From the NCBI RefSeq assembly GCF_001429765.1, contig NZ_LMJB01000008.1:2835-66834 (forward strand): 64,000 bases of DNA, in the 5' to 3' direction. The notes under the pieces were generated by a model. It was not told the origin of the DNA. It saw only the letters and a list, made by a program, of their open reading frames with translations, and did no database searches. The position numbers and the translations under genes were made by a program. How positions within the stretch are numbered: position 1 is the stretch's first letter; each line of letters begins with the position of its first letter. Origin of the DNA: Flavobacterium sp. Root901 (GTDB taxonomy: Bacteria > Bacteroidota > Bacteroidia > Flavobacteriales > Flavobacteriaceae). Shown piece after piece: positions 18,628 to 26,575 of this stretch.

Positions 18628-19371
18628 ATGAATGTTAAGCAATACTTAGATTCTACTTATTTAAAAACAGCTTCTCAAGCCGGAATTTCGGAAGAGAAGA
18701 ATATTGTTGTGGTCAGAAATGCAATTTCAGAAGCGATTGATGAAAAGTTTAAACTAATAATGATTCGCCCTGAATATGTGAGTTTAGCCAAAGAAATGAT
18801 TTTAAAATCAAATTCGAATCTGCTTGTTGGTACAGTGATAGATTTTCCAAAAGGAAATTCAAGTTTAGAATCCAAAATCAAAGAAGCCAATGAAGCAATT
18901 GAAAACGGAGCTGATGATTTGGATTTTGTCTGTAATTACGAAGCATTTAAAAATGGTGATGTTTCGTTAATTAAAGAAGAAATTTTAATTGGAACCCAAA
19001 TTGGCCTGGCCAGTAATAAGACAGTAAAATGGATTATTGAAACAGCTGCTTTGACAGATAAACAAATTATCCAGTTTTCTGCATTAATAAAAAATGTTAT
19101 TATATCAAATTTTAAAGAAGAAGATTATAGTTCGGTTTTTGTAAAATCATCAACAGGTTTTTACAATACCGAAAACAATCTGCCAAACGGAGCAACAGTT
19201 CCCGCTATTATCATGATGCTTGAAAACGCATCACCTTTACCTGTAAAAGCAGCCGGCGGCGTCCGCTCGTATGAAGATGCTGTACAAATGATTCGTTTAG
19301 GTGTTAAACGGATCGGTACATCGGCAGCAAAAGCGATTGCAGACGGAAAAAATACCACAAATCAATATTAA
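18628..19371 (+). CDS. deoC: deoxyribose-phosphate aldolase
   Basis: A 247-residue cytoplasmic class I aldolase that splits 2-deoxyribose-5-phosphate into glyceraldehyde-3-phosphate and acetaldehyde in deoxynucleoside breakdown. The TIM-barrel active site is visible: D-D-L-D-F-V-C-N (Asp99), Schiff-base Lys173 in F-V-K-S-S-T-G-F, and Lys207 in V-K-A-A-G-G-V-R. The start at 18628 (M-N-V-K-Q-Y-L) was chosen over 18592 because the -7 box overlaps the latter. It is followed after 17 bp by the remB-like gene, an arrangement that looks conserved in Flavobacterium without an obvious functional link. Confidence 0.93.
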   Translation: MNVKQYLDSTYLKTASQAGISEEKNIVVVRNAISEAIDEKFKLIMIRPEYVSLAKEMILKSNSNLLVGTVIDFPKGNSSLESKIKEANEAIENGADDLDFVCNYEAFKNGDVSLIKEEILIGTQIGLASNKTVKWIIETAALTDKQIIQFSALIKNVIISNFKEEDYSSVFVKSSTGFYNTENNLPNGATVPAIIMMLENASPLPVKAAGGVRSYEDAVQMIRLGVKRIGTSAAKAIADGKNTTNQY

Positions 19372-19388
19372 ATAAAGCCCCAATCTAC

Positions 19389-21503
19389 GTGAATAAGTTT
19401 TTTTTATCCTTTGTTATTATCTTGACCCCATTCTTTATTTTTTCTCAGGAAACAAATATAAAGCAAGGTTTTACTGCAGAACAGTTTCCAATTTTTCCAC
19501 ATTGCGAAAACCTTCAGTCTAAGAATTTAGAAAACTGCTTTTACAGAGAAGTGCAGAATTTTGTGTATGACAATTTTCAAATCCCCGAAACCTTAAAACA
19601 GAATAACTATAAAGGTGAAGTAAAAGTGCTTTTTGAAGTTGATGCTAATGGCGAATTTAAAGTTATTTATGTAAATGCGGCAAATGATTTATTATCTGAA
19701 GAAGCCAAACGTGTTTTTGGAAAATTCCCGAAAATAAAACCTTCTACTTATAATGGACAGCCAACTTATTCTAAATACACGATTTCAATTGATATTCCTT
19801 TAAAGAGTGCAGATCAGATTGCGGCAGAAGCTTTGGCAGCCTCTCAAATTTTGAAGCCAATTGAAAAACCAATGACTGAACTAGACAGTATAGTATACAA
19901 AAAATACAATATGCCTGAATTTGAAAGTCATTTAAATATTCCTTTTTCGCACAGCTATTATGCGCAGTTTGATGGGGCGATGAACCAGGTTGGGAGTAAT
20001 AACCATACGGCTTCAAAACCTTATACATATGCTGAGGTTTCAAAATATTATAATTTAAAAGCAGTAAATGAATCGCTTCAGAAAAAAGTTTCAGGCTGGT
20101 GGGGCAGAAAACTCTGGAATGAAAACCTTGTTCAGATTCAGGGAGAAAATTACTGGCTGGCGCTAAACCCAATTTTGGATTTACAAATGGGAAAAGCCTC
20201 AGATCTTGACGCTTCTTATTCTTATGTAAATACGCGTGCGCTAAATTTTAGAGGCGGGCTGGGAGAACAAATCAATTTTACAACAACCATTTTTGAAAGT
20301 CAGGGCCGATTTGCAGGTTACTACAACGATTATGCAGAAACGCTAAAACCTTCAGGAGGAAATCCGGCAATTATTCCGGGAGTAGGAATTGCCAAAAGAT
20401 TTAAAACCGATGCTTACGATTTTCCTTTGGCAGAAGCCAATATCACCTTTGCTCCAAGTAAAATATTTGATTTGCAATTAGGCTACGGAAGAAATTTTAT
20501 TGGAGATGGATACCGCTCTTTGCTTGAAAGCGATGGAGCAAGCCCTTATCCATACTTTAAAATCAACACAAATTTCTGGAAAATAAAATATACCAATACT
20601 TACATGTGGCTTAAAGATGTTCGCCCGGACGTAACGGTTGACAGAACATACGCAAGTAAATATATGGCCAACCATTATTTGAGCTGGAATGTTTCAAACA
20701 AACTAAATTTAGGATTCTTTGAATCTGTTGTCTGGACAGATACCAACAACAGAGGATTTGATGTTAACTTTGTAAATCCTATTATTTTTTACCGTTCTGT
20801 TGAGTTTGCATCATCATCACGAAGCGGTAATGCGCTTTTAGGAATGACTTCGAAATACAAGTGGAATAACAATGTTAATTTATATGCTCAGTTTTTATTA
20901 GACGAATTCTCAATTGGAGATATGAAATCCGGAGATAAAAGCTGGAAAAATAAATTTGGATATCAGTTAGGAGCTAAATATTATAACGCTTTCCATGTAA
21001 AAGATTTGCTTTTGCAATTAGAATACAATCACGTGCGTCCGTATGTGTATTCTCATAGTGATCCTATTACAAATTATGCTCATAACAATCAAAGTATTGG
21101 ACATCAATGGGGAGGAAATTTTGAAGAATTTATCGCAATTGGACGCTACCACAAAGGACGTCTCTTTGCAGATGCTAAATTTACAATTGGAAAAAGAGGT
21201 TTAGATTTTGATACTGCAGAAAATACTTTTAATTATGGAGGGAATATCTATAAGGATTATGATGAAAACCGTCCATATGATAAAGGTGTAAAAGTAGGAC
21301 AGGGAAATAAAACGAGTATTTTTATTGCCGATATTCAGGGAGGATATTTGATAAATCCCATCACAAATTTAAAACTCTTTGGAAGTTTTATTTACAGAAA
21401 TTTTGATCCGACACAAGAAACAGCGACGACATTTAAACAAAGTACAACATGGTTTACTATCGGTCTTCGTTCTGATATTTTTAACTGGTATTTTGATTAT
21501 TAG
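19389..21503 (+). CDS. remB: gliding motility protein RemB-like; TonB-C-like domain plus Wzi-like barrel
   Basis: A 704-residue exported protein with a signal peptide (~1-19, F-F-I-F-S-Q) from a GTG start. Residues ~34-137 look like the C-terminal domain of TonB-type energy transducers (F-P-x-F-P, Y-K-G-E-V-K-V-L-F-E-V-D-A-N-G-E-F, S-E-E-A-K-R-V-F). The remaining ~500 residues are a predicted outer-membrane beta-barrel resembling capsule assembly protein Wzi. In F. johnsoniae RemB is a cell-surface protein implicated in gliding, encoded a few genes after sprA, and this gene occupies that place (sprA-gcvH-vanZ-deoC-remB). The gene symbol rests on synteny, length and domain pattern; no alignment was run. 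Confidence 0.8.
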   Translation: MNKFFLSFVIILTPFFIFSQETNIKQGFTAEQFPIFPHCENLQSKNLENCFYREVQNFVYDNFQIPETLKQNNYKGEVKVLFEVDANGEFKVIYVNAANDLLSEEAKRVFGKFPKIKPSTYNGQPTYSKYTISIDIPLKSADQIAAEALAASQILKPIEKPMTELDSIVYKKYNMPEFESHLNIPFSHSYYAQFDGAMNQVGSNNHTASKPYTYAEVSKYYNLKAVNESLQKKVSGWWGRKLWNENLVQIQGENYWLALNPILDLQMGKASDLDASYSYVNTRALNFRGGLGEQINFTTTIFESQGRFAGYYNDYAETLKPSGGNPAIIPGVGIAKRFKTDAYDFPLAEANITFAPSKIFDLQLGYGRNFIGDGYRSLLESDGASPYPYFKINTNFWKIKYTNTYMWLKDVRPDVTVDRTYASKYMANHYLSWNVSNKLNLGFFESVVWTDTNNRGFDVNFVNPIIFYRSVEFASSSRSGNALLGMTSKYKWNNNVNLYAQFLLDEFSIGDMKSGDKSWKNKFGYQLGAKYYNAFHVKDLLLQLEYNHVRPYVYSHSDPITNYAHNNQSIGHQWGGNFEEFIAIGRYHKGRLFADAKFTIGKRGLDFDTAENTFNYGGNIYKDYDENRPYDKGVKVGQGNKTSIFIADIQGGYLINPITNLKLFGSFIYRNFDPTQETATTFKQSTTWFTIGLRSDIFNWYFDY

Positions 21504-21619
21504 AATTTTTAATAAGATTTTTCGAAGTAATAGTGTTAAAGATTGGCTAGTTCTTATTTTATAAAGGTTTTATCGAAAAAAATCTAATTTTAAAGTTCTA
21601 AATTCTATAATCTAATTTG

Positions 21620-21627
21620 TACATTTG
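21620..21627 (+). promoter_or_regulatory. -7 box of the ctaB-cox operon
   Basis: TACATTTG matches TAnnTTTG and lies 35 bp before the TTG start of ctaB, in the 159-bp space after remB. No clear -33 TTG at the right distance. Confidence 0.4.
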
Positions 21628-21662
21628 CAGCACTCAAAAAAAAATATACAAAGACTACGGTA

Positions 21663-22565
21663 TTGAACGCTGCTAAAAATACAATTTCAATAAAATCAAT
21701 ATTTCTGGATTTCAAAGAGATAACTAAGGCTGGTTTGGCTATTAGTGTTTTGTTCTCTTCTATAGCAGGATATTTATTAGGTGTTAACAGCGAACATCCT
21801 TTTAAATGGAGCGTTTTGCTTATTTTGTCAATTGGAGGATATTGCATGGTTGGAGCTTCAAATGCTTTTAATCAGGTAATAGAAAAAGATATCGATTCTT
21901 TAATGGACCGAACAAAAAACCGTCCGGTTCCTTCAGGCCGAATGTCTTCAATAACGGCATTAATTGTTGCAAGTCTGCTTACTATCACGGGCATTGCATT
22001 GTTGTATACTATAAATGCAAAGTCGGCGATGTTTGCTGCAATTTCAATATTTTTATATACCAGTATATATACACCATTAAAAACCGTAACTTCATTGTCT
22101 GTTTTTGTTGGTGCTTTTCCGGGAGCAATTCCGTTTATGTTAGGATGGGTTGCGGCAACAGGAGAATTTGGTATCGAAGCCGGAACATTATTCTTGATTC
22201 AGTTTTTCTGGCAGTTTCCACATTTTTGGGCAATTGGCTGGTTTTTGTATGATGATTATGCGAAAGCAGGTATTTTCATGCTTCCAACAGGAAATAAAGA
22301 TAGAAAAACAGCTTTGCAGGTTATTTTATATACGATTTGGTTAATTATTGCTTCATTATTACCGGTTTTAGGGTATACAGGGCAATTGTTTATTTCGCCA
22401 ATAGCTGCAGTTTTAGTGTTTTTACTTGGTTTGTGGATGTTGTTTTATGCAGTACGTTTGTATCAGCTCAGAACACCAAAAGCAGCGAGAACATTAATGC
22501 TTGTAAGTGTATCGTATATTTCGTTACTGCAGATTGTATTTATAGTAGATAAATTTTTAAGATAG
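21663..22565 (+). CDS. ctaB: protoheme IX farnesyltransferase (heme O synthase)
   Basis: A 300-residue UbiA-superfamily membrane enzyme that attaches a farnesyl group to heme b to give heme O for the terminal oxidase. The two Asp-rich motifs are present: N-Q-V-I-E-K-D-I-D-S-L-M-D-R-T-K-N-R-P near residue 75-95 and the later D-D-Y-A-K-A-G. About eight or nine membrane helices are predicted. Translation probably begins at TTG (21663), since no in-frame ATG precedes the first conserved segment. It is the first gene of the oxidase cluster and is spaced 2 bp from the next gene. Confidence 0.93.
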   Translation: MNAAKNTISIKSIFLDFKEITKAGLAISVLFSSIAGYLLGVNSEHPFKWSVLLILSIGGYCMVGASNAFNQVIEKDIDSLMDRTKNRPVPSGRMSSITALIVASLLTITGIALLYTINAKSAMFAAISIFLYTSIYTPLKTVTSLSVFVGAFPGAIPFMLGWVAATGEFGIEAGTLFLIQFFWQFPHFWAIGWFLYDDYAKAGIFMLPTGNKDRKTALQVILYTIWLIIASLLPVLGYTGQLFISPIAAVLVFLLGLWMLFYAVRLYQLRTPKAARTLMLVSVSYISLLQIVFIVDKFLR

Positions 22566-22567
22566 TT

Positions 22568-23155
22568 ATGGAAATGACAATTCAGGCGAGTGAAGAGCAG
22601 GTAAGAAAATCAAAATCGGCAAAACTGATTTTGTTATTCGCAATGGTTAGTATGACCATGATGTTTGCAGGACTTACAAGTGCATTTGTAGTTAGTAAAT
22701 CCAGAGCAGACTGGTTGCAAAATTTTCAAATACCAACTGCATTTTATTTTAGTACCGCAGTTATTATTGGCTGCAGCGTTACTTTTTATTTAGCAAAAAA
22801 AGCAATTGAAAAAGGAAACAGAAGCGCAACTTCTGCATTTCTTTTAGGAACATTTGCTTTGGGGATTCTATTTGTAATCTTACAATTCAGAGGTTTTGGA
22901 CAGATCATCGAAAGTGGTTATTATATGACAGGACAAGGTAGCTCAATTACTACAACTTTCCTTTATGTAATTGCCCTAATGCACCTATTGCACTTGGCGG
23001 GCGGATTAATTTCGCTTTTAATTATAATTTATAATCATTTTAAACAAAAATACAATCCGACTCAAACTCTTGGTATAGAACTAGGTGCGATGTATTGGCA
23101 CTTTTTGGATTTATTGTGGGTATTATTATTTTTATTTTTATATTTCTTTAAATAA
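22568..23155 (+). CDS. cytochrome c oxidase subunit III-like protein (short form)
   Basis: A 195-residue, five-helix member of the heme-copper oxidase subunit III family. The family C-terminus is plain: H-L-L-H-L-A-G-G-L then G-A-M-Y-W-H-F-L-D-L-L-W-V-L-L-F. Subunit III stabilises the catalytic subunit and its proton path in the inner membrane. A second, longer subunit III gene follows at 23198; paired subunit III genes are common in flavobacterial oxidase clusters. Subunits I and II are not in this window. Confidence 0.9.
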   Translation: MEMTIQASEEQVRKSKSAKLILLFAMVSMTMMFAGLTSAFVVSKSRADWLQNFQIPTAFYFSTAVIIGCSVTFYLAKKAIEKGNRSATSAFLLGTFALGILFVILQFRGFGQIIESGYYMTGQGSSITTTFLYVIALMHLLHLAGGLISLLIIIYNHFKQKYNPTQTLGIELGAMYWHFLDLLWVLLFLFLYFFK

Positions 23156-23165
23156 GAAAAAAACG

Positions 23166-23173
23166 TAAATTTG
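23166..23173 (+). promoter_or_regulatory. possible internal -7 box before second subunit III gene
   Basis: TAAATTTG matches TAnnTTTG, 24 bp before the start codon at 23198, in a 42-bp gap inside the oxidase operon. No -33 partner is evident, so it may be chance in AT-rich DNA. Confidence 0.3.
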
Positions 23174-23197
23174 GGAACTTTTTAACGAATATCTTTT

Positions 23198-24184
23198 ATG
23201 GAAGCGACAGTTACTACTGCAAACAACGACGAAAAAACTTGGGGAGGCGGTGAGCATATCCAGCCATTAGGAGCAAGTTATGGTAAAATGATGATGTGGT
23301 TTTTTATCGTATCAGATGCCTTGACATTCTCCGGATTCTTAGGTGCTTACGGTTTTTCTAGATTTAAATTTATTGAAACATGGCCATTGGCTGACGAAGT
23401 GTTTACTCACTTTCCTTTTATGCATGGTGTTTCGGCTCCTATGTATTATGTAGCCTTAATGACTTTTATCTTGATTTTTTCATCTGTAACAATGGTTTTA
23501 GCTGTTGATGCAGGTCATCAGTTAAAGAAAACAAAAGTTGCTGTTTACATGTTCTTAACTATTATTGGAGGTTTAATTTTCGTTGGTTCTCAAGCCTGGG
23601 AATGGAAAAACTTCATTAAAGGTGAATATGGTGCAGTTGAAACTAAAGGCGGAAGTTTATTACAGTTTGTTAAAGCTGATGGAACAAGAGTCGCTCTTGA
23701 AGAATTTGCTGTAAAATTACCGGAACAAAGAGAAGCTTTGACAAGAAGCAAAACAACCTGGTTCATGGAAGACGCACAGTCATTGCCAACTTATACAGTT
23801 GCTGAAGTTCAGGCTGGTTTTAAAGCACACCCTGAAATTTTAATCAGAACTGAAAAGCTTACTGAGAAAAAGAAAAAAACTGTTTTAACAAGAGCTGAAT
23901 CTGAAGCTCGTTTAGTTGACGCAAAATATGTAGTAGAAGGAGCAAACTTAACTAGAAATGAATACGGTAGTAAACTATTTGCTGATTTCTTCTTCTTCAT
24001 CACAGGATTCCACGGATTCCACGTATTCTCTGGGGTTATCATTAATATCATTATTTTCTTTAATGTATTATTAGGAACTTACGAGAAAAGAAGAAGCTAC
24101 GAAATGGTAGAGAAGGTTGGTTTATACTGGCACTTTGTAGATTTGGTTTGGGTATTTGTATTTACAGTTTTCTACTTAGTTTAA
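23198..24184 (+). CDS. cytochrome c oxidase subunit III with a ~115-residue soluble insertion
   Basis: A 328-residue subunit III. Membrane helices match the family before residue ~140 (W-F-F-I-V-S-D-A-L-T-F ... G-S-Q-A-W-E-W) and after ~258 (G-F-H-G-F-H-V-F-S-G-V ... Y-W-H-F-V-D-L-V-W-V). Between them lies a charged, soluble segment (~141-257) absent from ordinary ~190-residue relatives such as the gene just upstream. The frame is continuous, so the insertion is translated. Its function is unknown; it could be a docking surface on one face of the inner membrane. It stands between the short subunit III and subunit IV genes. Confidence 0.9.
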   Translation: MEATVTTANNDEKTWGGGEHIQPLGASYGKMMMWFFIVSDALTFSGFLGAYGFSRFKFIETWPLADEVFTHFPFMHGVSAPMYYVALMTFILIFSSVTMVLAVDAGHQLKKTKVAVYMFLTIIGGLIFVGSQAWEWKNFIKGEYGAVETKGGSLLQFVKADGTRVALEEFAVKLPEQREALTRSKTTWFMEDAQSLPTYTVAEVQAGFKAHPEILIRTEKLTEKKKKTVLTRAESEARLVDAKYVVEGANLTRNEYGSKLFADFFFFITGFHGFHVFSGVIINIIIFFNVLLGTYEKRRSYEMVEKVGLYWHFVDLVWVFVFTVFYLV

Positions 24185-24202
24185 TTTTAGATTTTAATTA
24201 TT

Positions 24203-24553
24203 ATGTCACACGAGCACGTATCAAATACAAAAAGAATCTGGTTTGTTTTTGGATTACTATCAGTAGTAACTACAGTAGAGGTTATCCTTGGTATTTTAAA
24301 ACCAGGAGTATTAGAATTTAATCATTTTATTGGTTTGAATTTGTTAAACTGGATATTTTATATCTTGACAATTTTCAAAGCTTATTATATTGTATGGGCA
24401 TTCATGCACATGGAGGGTGAAAAAAGCAGCCTTAGATGGTCTGTTGTGTCACCAGTTATTTTCCTAGTATTATATTTATTGTTCATCTTGTTAACAGAAG
24501 GACACTATATTTATGGGGTTTTTAAAGATTCTACTATTAAATGGAATTTTTAA
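24203..24553 (+). CDS. cytochrome c oxidase subunit IV family protein
   Basis: A 116-residue membrane protein with three helices (~13-32, 43-65, 80-100) and the bacterial subunit IV motif K-A-Y-Y-I-V-W-A-F-M-H-M. This small subunit accompanies caa3/aa3-type oxidases and helps assembly of the catalytic core in the inner membrane. It is the last gene of the first oxidase transcript, since a strong terminator follows 20 bp downstream. Confidence 0.88.
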   Translation: MSHEHVSNTKRIWFVFGLLSVVTTVEVILGILKPGVLEFNHFIGLNLLNWIFYILTIFKAYYIVWAFMHMEGEKSSLRWSVVSPVIFLVLYLLFILLTEGHYIYGVFKDSTIKWNF

Positions 24554-24573
24554 CATGATATTAATTCGAAAAG

Positions 24574-24599
24574 AAGCTCCGTTTAACGGAGCTTTTTTT
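24574..24599 (+). terminator. terminator ending the ctaB-cox operon
   Basis: Perfect 9-bp stem AAGCTCCGT / ACGGAGCTT (24574-24582, 24586-24594) with a 3-base loop and a run of seven T. The -7 box of the next operon starts where this T run ends. Confidence 0.9.
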
Positions 24600-24606
24600 A
24601 TTTTTG
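24599..24606 (+). promoter_or_regulatory. -7 box of the SCO/CtaM maturation operon
   Basis: TATTTTTG matches TAnnTTTG, 24 bp before the start at 24631. The usual -33 position falls in the terminator stem of the preceding operon, so the promoter and terminator share sequence. Upstream activity is uncertain. Confidence 0.4.
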
Positions 24607-24630
24607 TATCTCAAAACTTCCGTTAAAACA

Positions 24631-25287
24631 ATGAAAAAAAATATAGTTCTTTTTGTGCTTTTTGTTTTACCAATTGTAGCCTATTTGTTTTTTGCTTCTG
24701 GTGTAAATAGTTTTACAAAACTTCCTGTAATTACTCCAAAAATTGCCGACTTTGGAAACTGGAAATCTCTCGACGGCAAAAAAGTTTCTCTCGATAAAAA
24801 AATTACTGTTTTGGGTTTCTCGGGATCTGATATTTTAAACAGAAGAGGGAACTACTTTAATCTTAATGAAAAAATCTACAAACGTTATAATGGTTTTCAG
24901 GATCTTCAGTTTGTAGTTGTTTGTCCGCTTGGTACAGAAGCTGAAGCTCAAAAACTTGTTGATGCCCTTAAGCCTTTTACAGATGTTTCAGGATGGAATT
25001 TTATTTTTGCTTCGCCCGATGAAATACAGGCATTTTATAATCAGCTGCATTTAAAAGGAAAACTAGATGAGACACTTGGGACTTCAAATGTTTTTATTGT
25101 AGATAAAGAAAGAAATTTAAGAGGCCGGAAAGGTGCAGATAAAGATAAAAAGGATGAATACAAAGAAGGGTACGACACCTTTCATCCATCTGAATTAAGC
25201 AATGAAATGCTTGATGACTTTAAGATTATTCTATACGAATACCGTGCTGCCCTTAAAAAGAATCATAACGCTACTAAGCAACTTTAA
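24631..25287 (+). CDS. thioredoxin-fold membrane-anchored protein, cysteine-less SCO-like paralogue
   Basis: A 218-residue protein with one N-terminal membrane helix (~4-22) and a periplasmic thioredoxin-like domain. Where SCO proteins carry C-x3-C after the first strand (see next gene), this has V-L-G-F-S-G-S-D-I-L-N-R-R-G, with no cysteine pair. The later V-F-I-V-D-K-E-R-N-L-R-G-R-K-G strand matches the SCO/redoxin segment before the second metal ligand. The start was set at 24631 (M-K-K-N-I-V) because an upstream TTG reading overlaps the promoter. It is 11 bp before the true SCO gene, suggesting a shared job in oxidase assembly without copper or redox chemistry of its own. Confidence 0.7.
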   Translation: MKKNIVLFVLFVLPIVAYLFFASGVNSFTKLPVITPKIADFGNWKSLDGKKVSLDKKITVLGFSGSDILNRRGNYFNLNEKIYKRYNGFQDLQFVVVCPLGTEAEAQKLVDALKPFTDVSGWNFIFASPDEIQAFYNQLHLKGKLDETLGTSNVFIVDKERNLRGRKGADKDKKDEYKEGYDTFHPSELSNEMLDDFKIILYEYRAALKKNHNATKQL

Positions 25288-25298
25288 ATATAGATACA

Positions 25299-25988
25299 AT
25301 GTTCAAAAATAAATCTTATATAGGAATTTCATTCATTATTTTGATTTTTGGAATTTATGCTGTGCCAAAAATTGTAGACAGAATTAAAAATGGCGATGTT
25401 GTAAAAGGAAATCGTTTAGATAATGTTGGTTCTAAATCTTCTAACACAGACGGAAAATTATTGGTTATTGGAAAAGCTCCAAAATTTGAATTAACCAATC
25501 AGGACAATGTCAAAATTTCAAATGATACCTATAAAGGAAAAGTGTATGTTTTAGAATTTTTCTTTACTACTTGTCCGTCAATCTGCCCGAAGATGAACAT
25601 GAGTATGCTGGAAATTGAAAAAACATTTTTTGGAAACCCTAATTTCGGAATCGTTTCCATTACAATCGATCCCGTACATGACACGCCTCAGGTTTTAAAA
25701 GACCACGCAAAATTGTTAGGTGTTAAATCATCAACATGGAACTTTTTAACAGGAGACAGAAATGTGATTATGGATTTATCCAATAAAGGATTTAATCTTT
25801 ATGCCGGTGAAAATTCAAAAGTAAGCGGAGGTTTCGAACATTCCGGATTATTTGCTTTAATTGATAAAAACGGAAATATCCGATGCAGGAAAGATGAATT
25901 CGGGAACCCGAATATTTATTATGACGGTTTAGATAAAAAAGGCGTTAGAGACATTCAGGAAGATATTAAAATACTATTAGAAGAATAA
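25299..25988 (+). CDS. SCO family copper chaperone (SCO1/SenC)
   Basis: A 229-residue membrane-anchored protein (helix ~7-23) with a periplasmic thioredoxin fold. The copper ligands are all present: C92-P-S-I-C96 and His181 in G-F-E-H-S-G-L-F. The D-P-V-H-D-T-P loop (about 124-130) is also typical. SCO proteins deliver copper to, or reduce, the CuA site of oxidase subunit II. Its location between oxidase genes and the DUF420 gene supports that role. Confidence 0.92.
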   Translation: MFKNKSYIGISFIILIFGIYAVPKIVDRIKNGDVVKGNRLDNVGSKSSNTDGKLLVIGKAPKFELTNQDNVKISNDTYKGKVYVLEFFFTTCPSICPKMNMSMLEIEKTFFGNPNFGIVSITIDPVHDTPQVLKDHAKLLGVKSSTWNFLTGDRNVIMDLSNKGFNLYAGENSKVSGGFEHSGLFALIDKNGNIRCRKDEFGNPNIYYDGLDKKGVRDIQEDIKILLEE

Positions 25989-25990
25989 AA

Positions 25991-26575
25991 ATGGAAGATC
26001 ATTCACTAGAAAAAAAATACAATAAATACATCGTTGCGGTTTCAATTATTATTCCGTTACTCGTAGGCATTCTTTTTGCAATCAAATTAAAAGACTTTGG
26101 AATTAACGTAGAACCACTTTCATTTCTGCCTCTAATTTATTCTGCTACAAATGGTCTTACAGCTATTGTTTTAATTGCAGCTGTAATCGCTGTTAAGAAC
26201 GGAAAACTTAAACTGCATGAACGTTTAATGACATTTGCAATTGCTTTGTCATTGGCTTTTTTAGCCATGTATGTTGCTTATCATATGACTGCAGATTCAA
26301 CTAAATTTGGAGACGTAAATCATGATCGAATTCTAGATACAGTTGAAAAAGCTAAAGTAGGCGCTGTAAGATATTTATATGCTTTTATTTTAATCACACA
26401 TATTATTTTATCAGTTGTAATTATTCCTTTAGTATTGATTACTTATGTGAGAGCATTGGCTCAAAAATTTGATAAACACAGAAAAATAGCTAAAATTACC
26501 TTTCCGCTTTGGTTGTACGTTGCGGTTACAGGTGTTATAGTCTATTTAATGATTTCTCCTTATTATGTATATTAA
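25991..26575 (+). CDS. DUF420 family membrane protein (CtaM-like)
   Basis: A 194-residue integral membrane protein with about five helices. Conserved polar and His residues of DUF420 are visible (H-E-R-L-M near residue 76, A-Y-H-M-T near 97, I-T-H-I-I-L-S near 135, H-R-K-I-A-K-I-T-F-P-L-W-L-Y near 169). DUF420 proteins include CtaM/YozB of Firmicutes, which is needed for maturation of aa3-type oxidase. It starts 2 bp after the SCO stop, within the same operon. Transfer of the CtaM role to this phylum is inference from family and context. Confidence 0.82.
   Translation: MEDHSLEKKYNKYIVAVSIIIPLLVGILFAIKLKDFGINVEPLSFLPLIYSATNGLTAIVLIAAVIAVKNGKLKLHERLMTFAIALSLAFLAMYVAYHMTADSTKFGDVNHDRILDTVEKAKVGAVRYLYAFILITHIILSVVIIPLVLITYVRALAQKFDKHRKIAKITFPLWLYVAVTGVIVYLMISPYYVY

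Noticed and set aside
23990..24030. Direct repeat GGATTCCAC x2 as a regulatory site
   Set aside because: It encodes the conserved G-F-H-G-F-H motif of subunit III, so protein constraint explains it.
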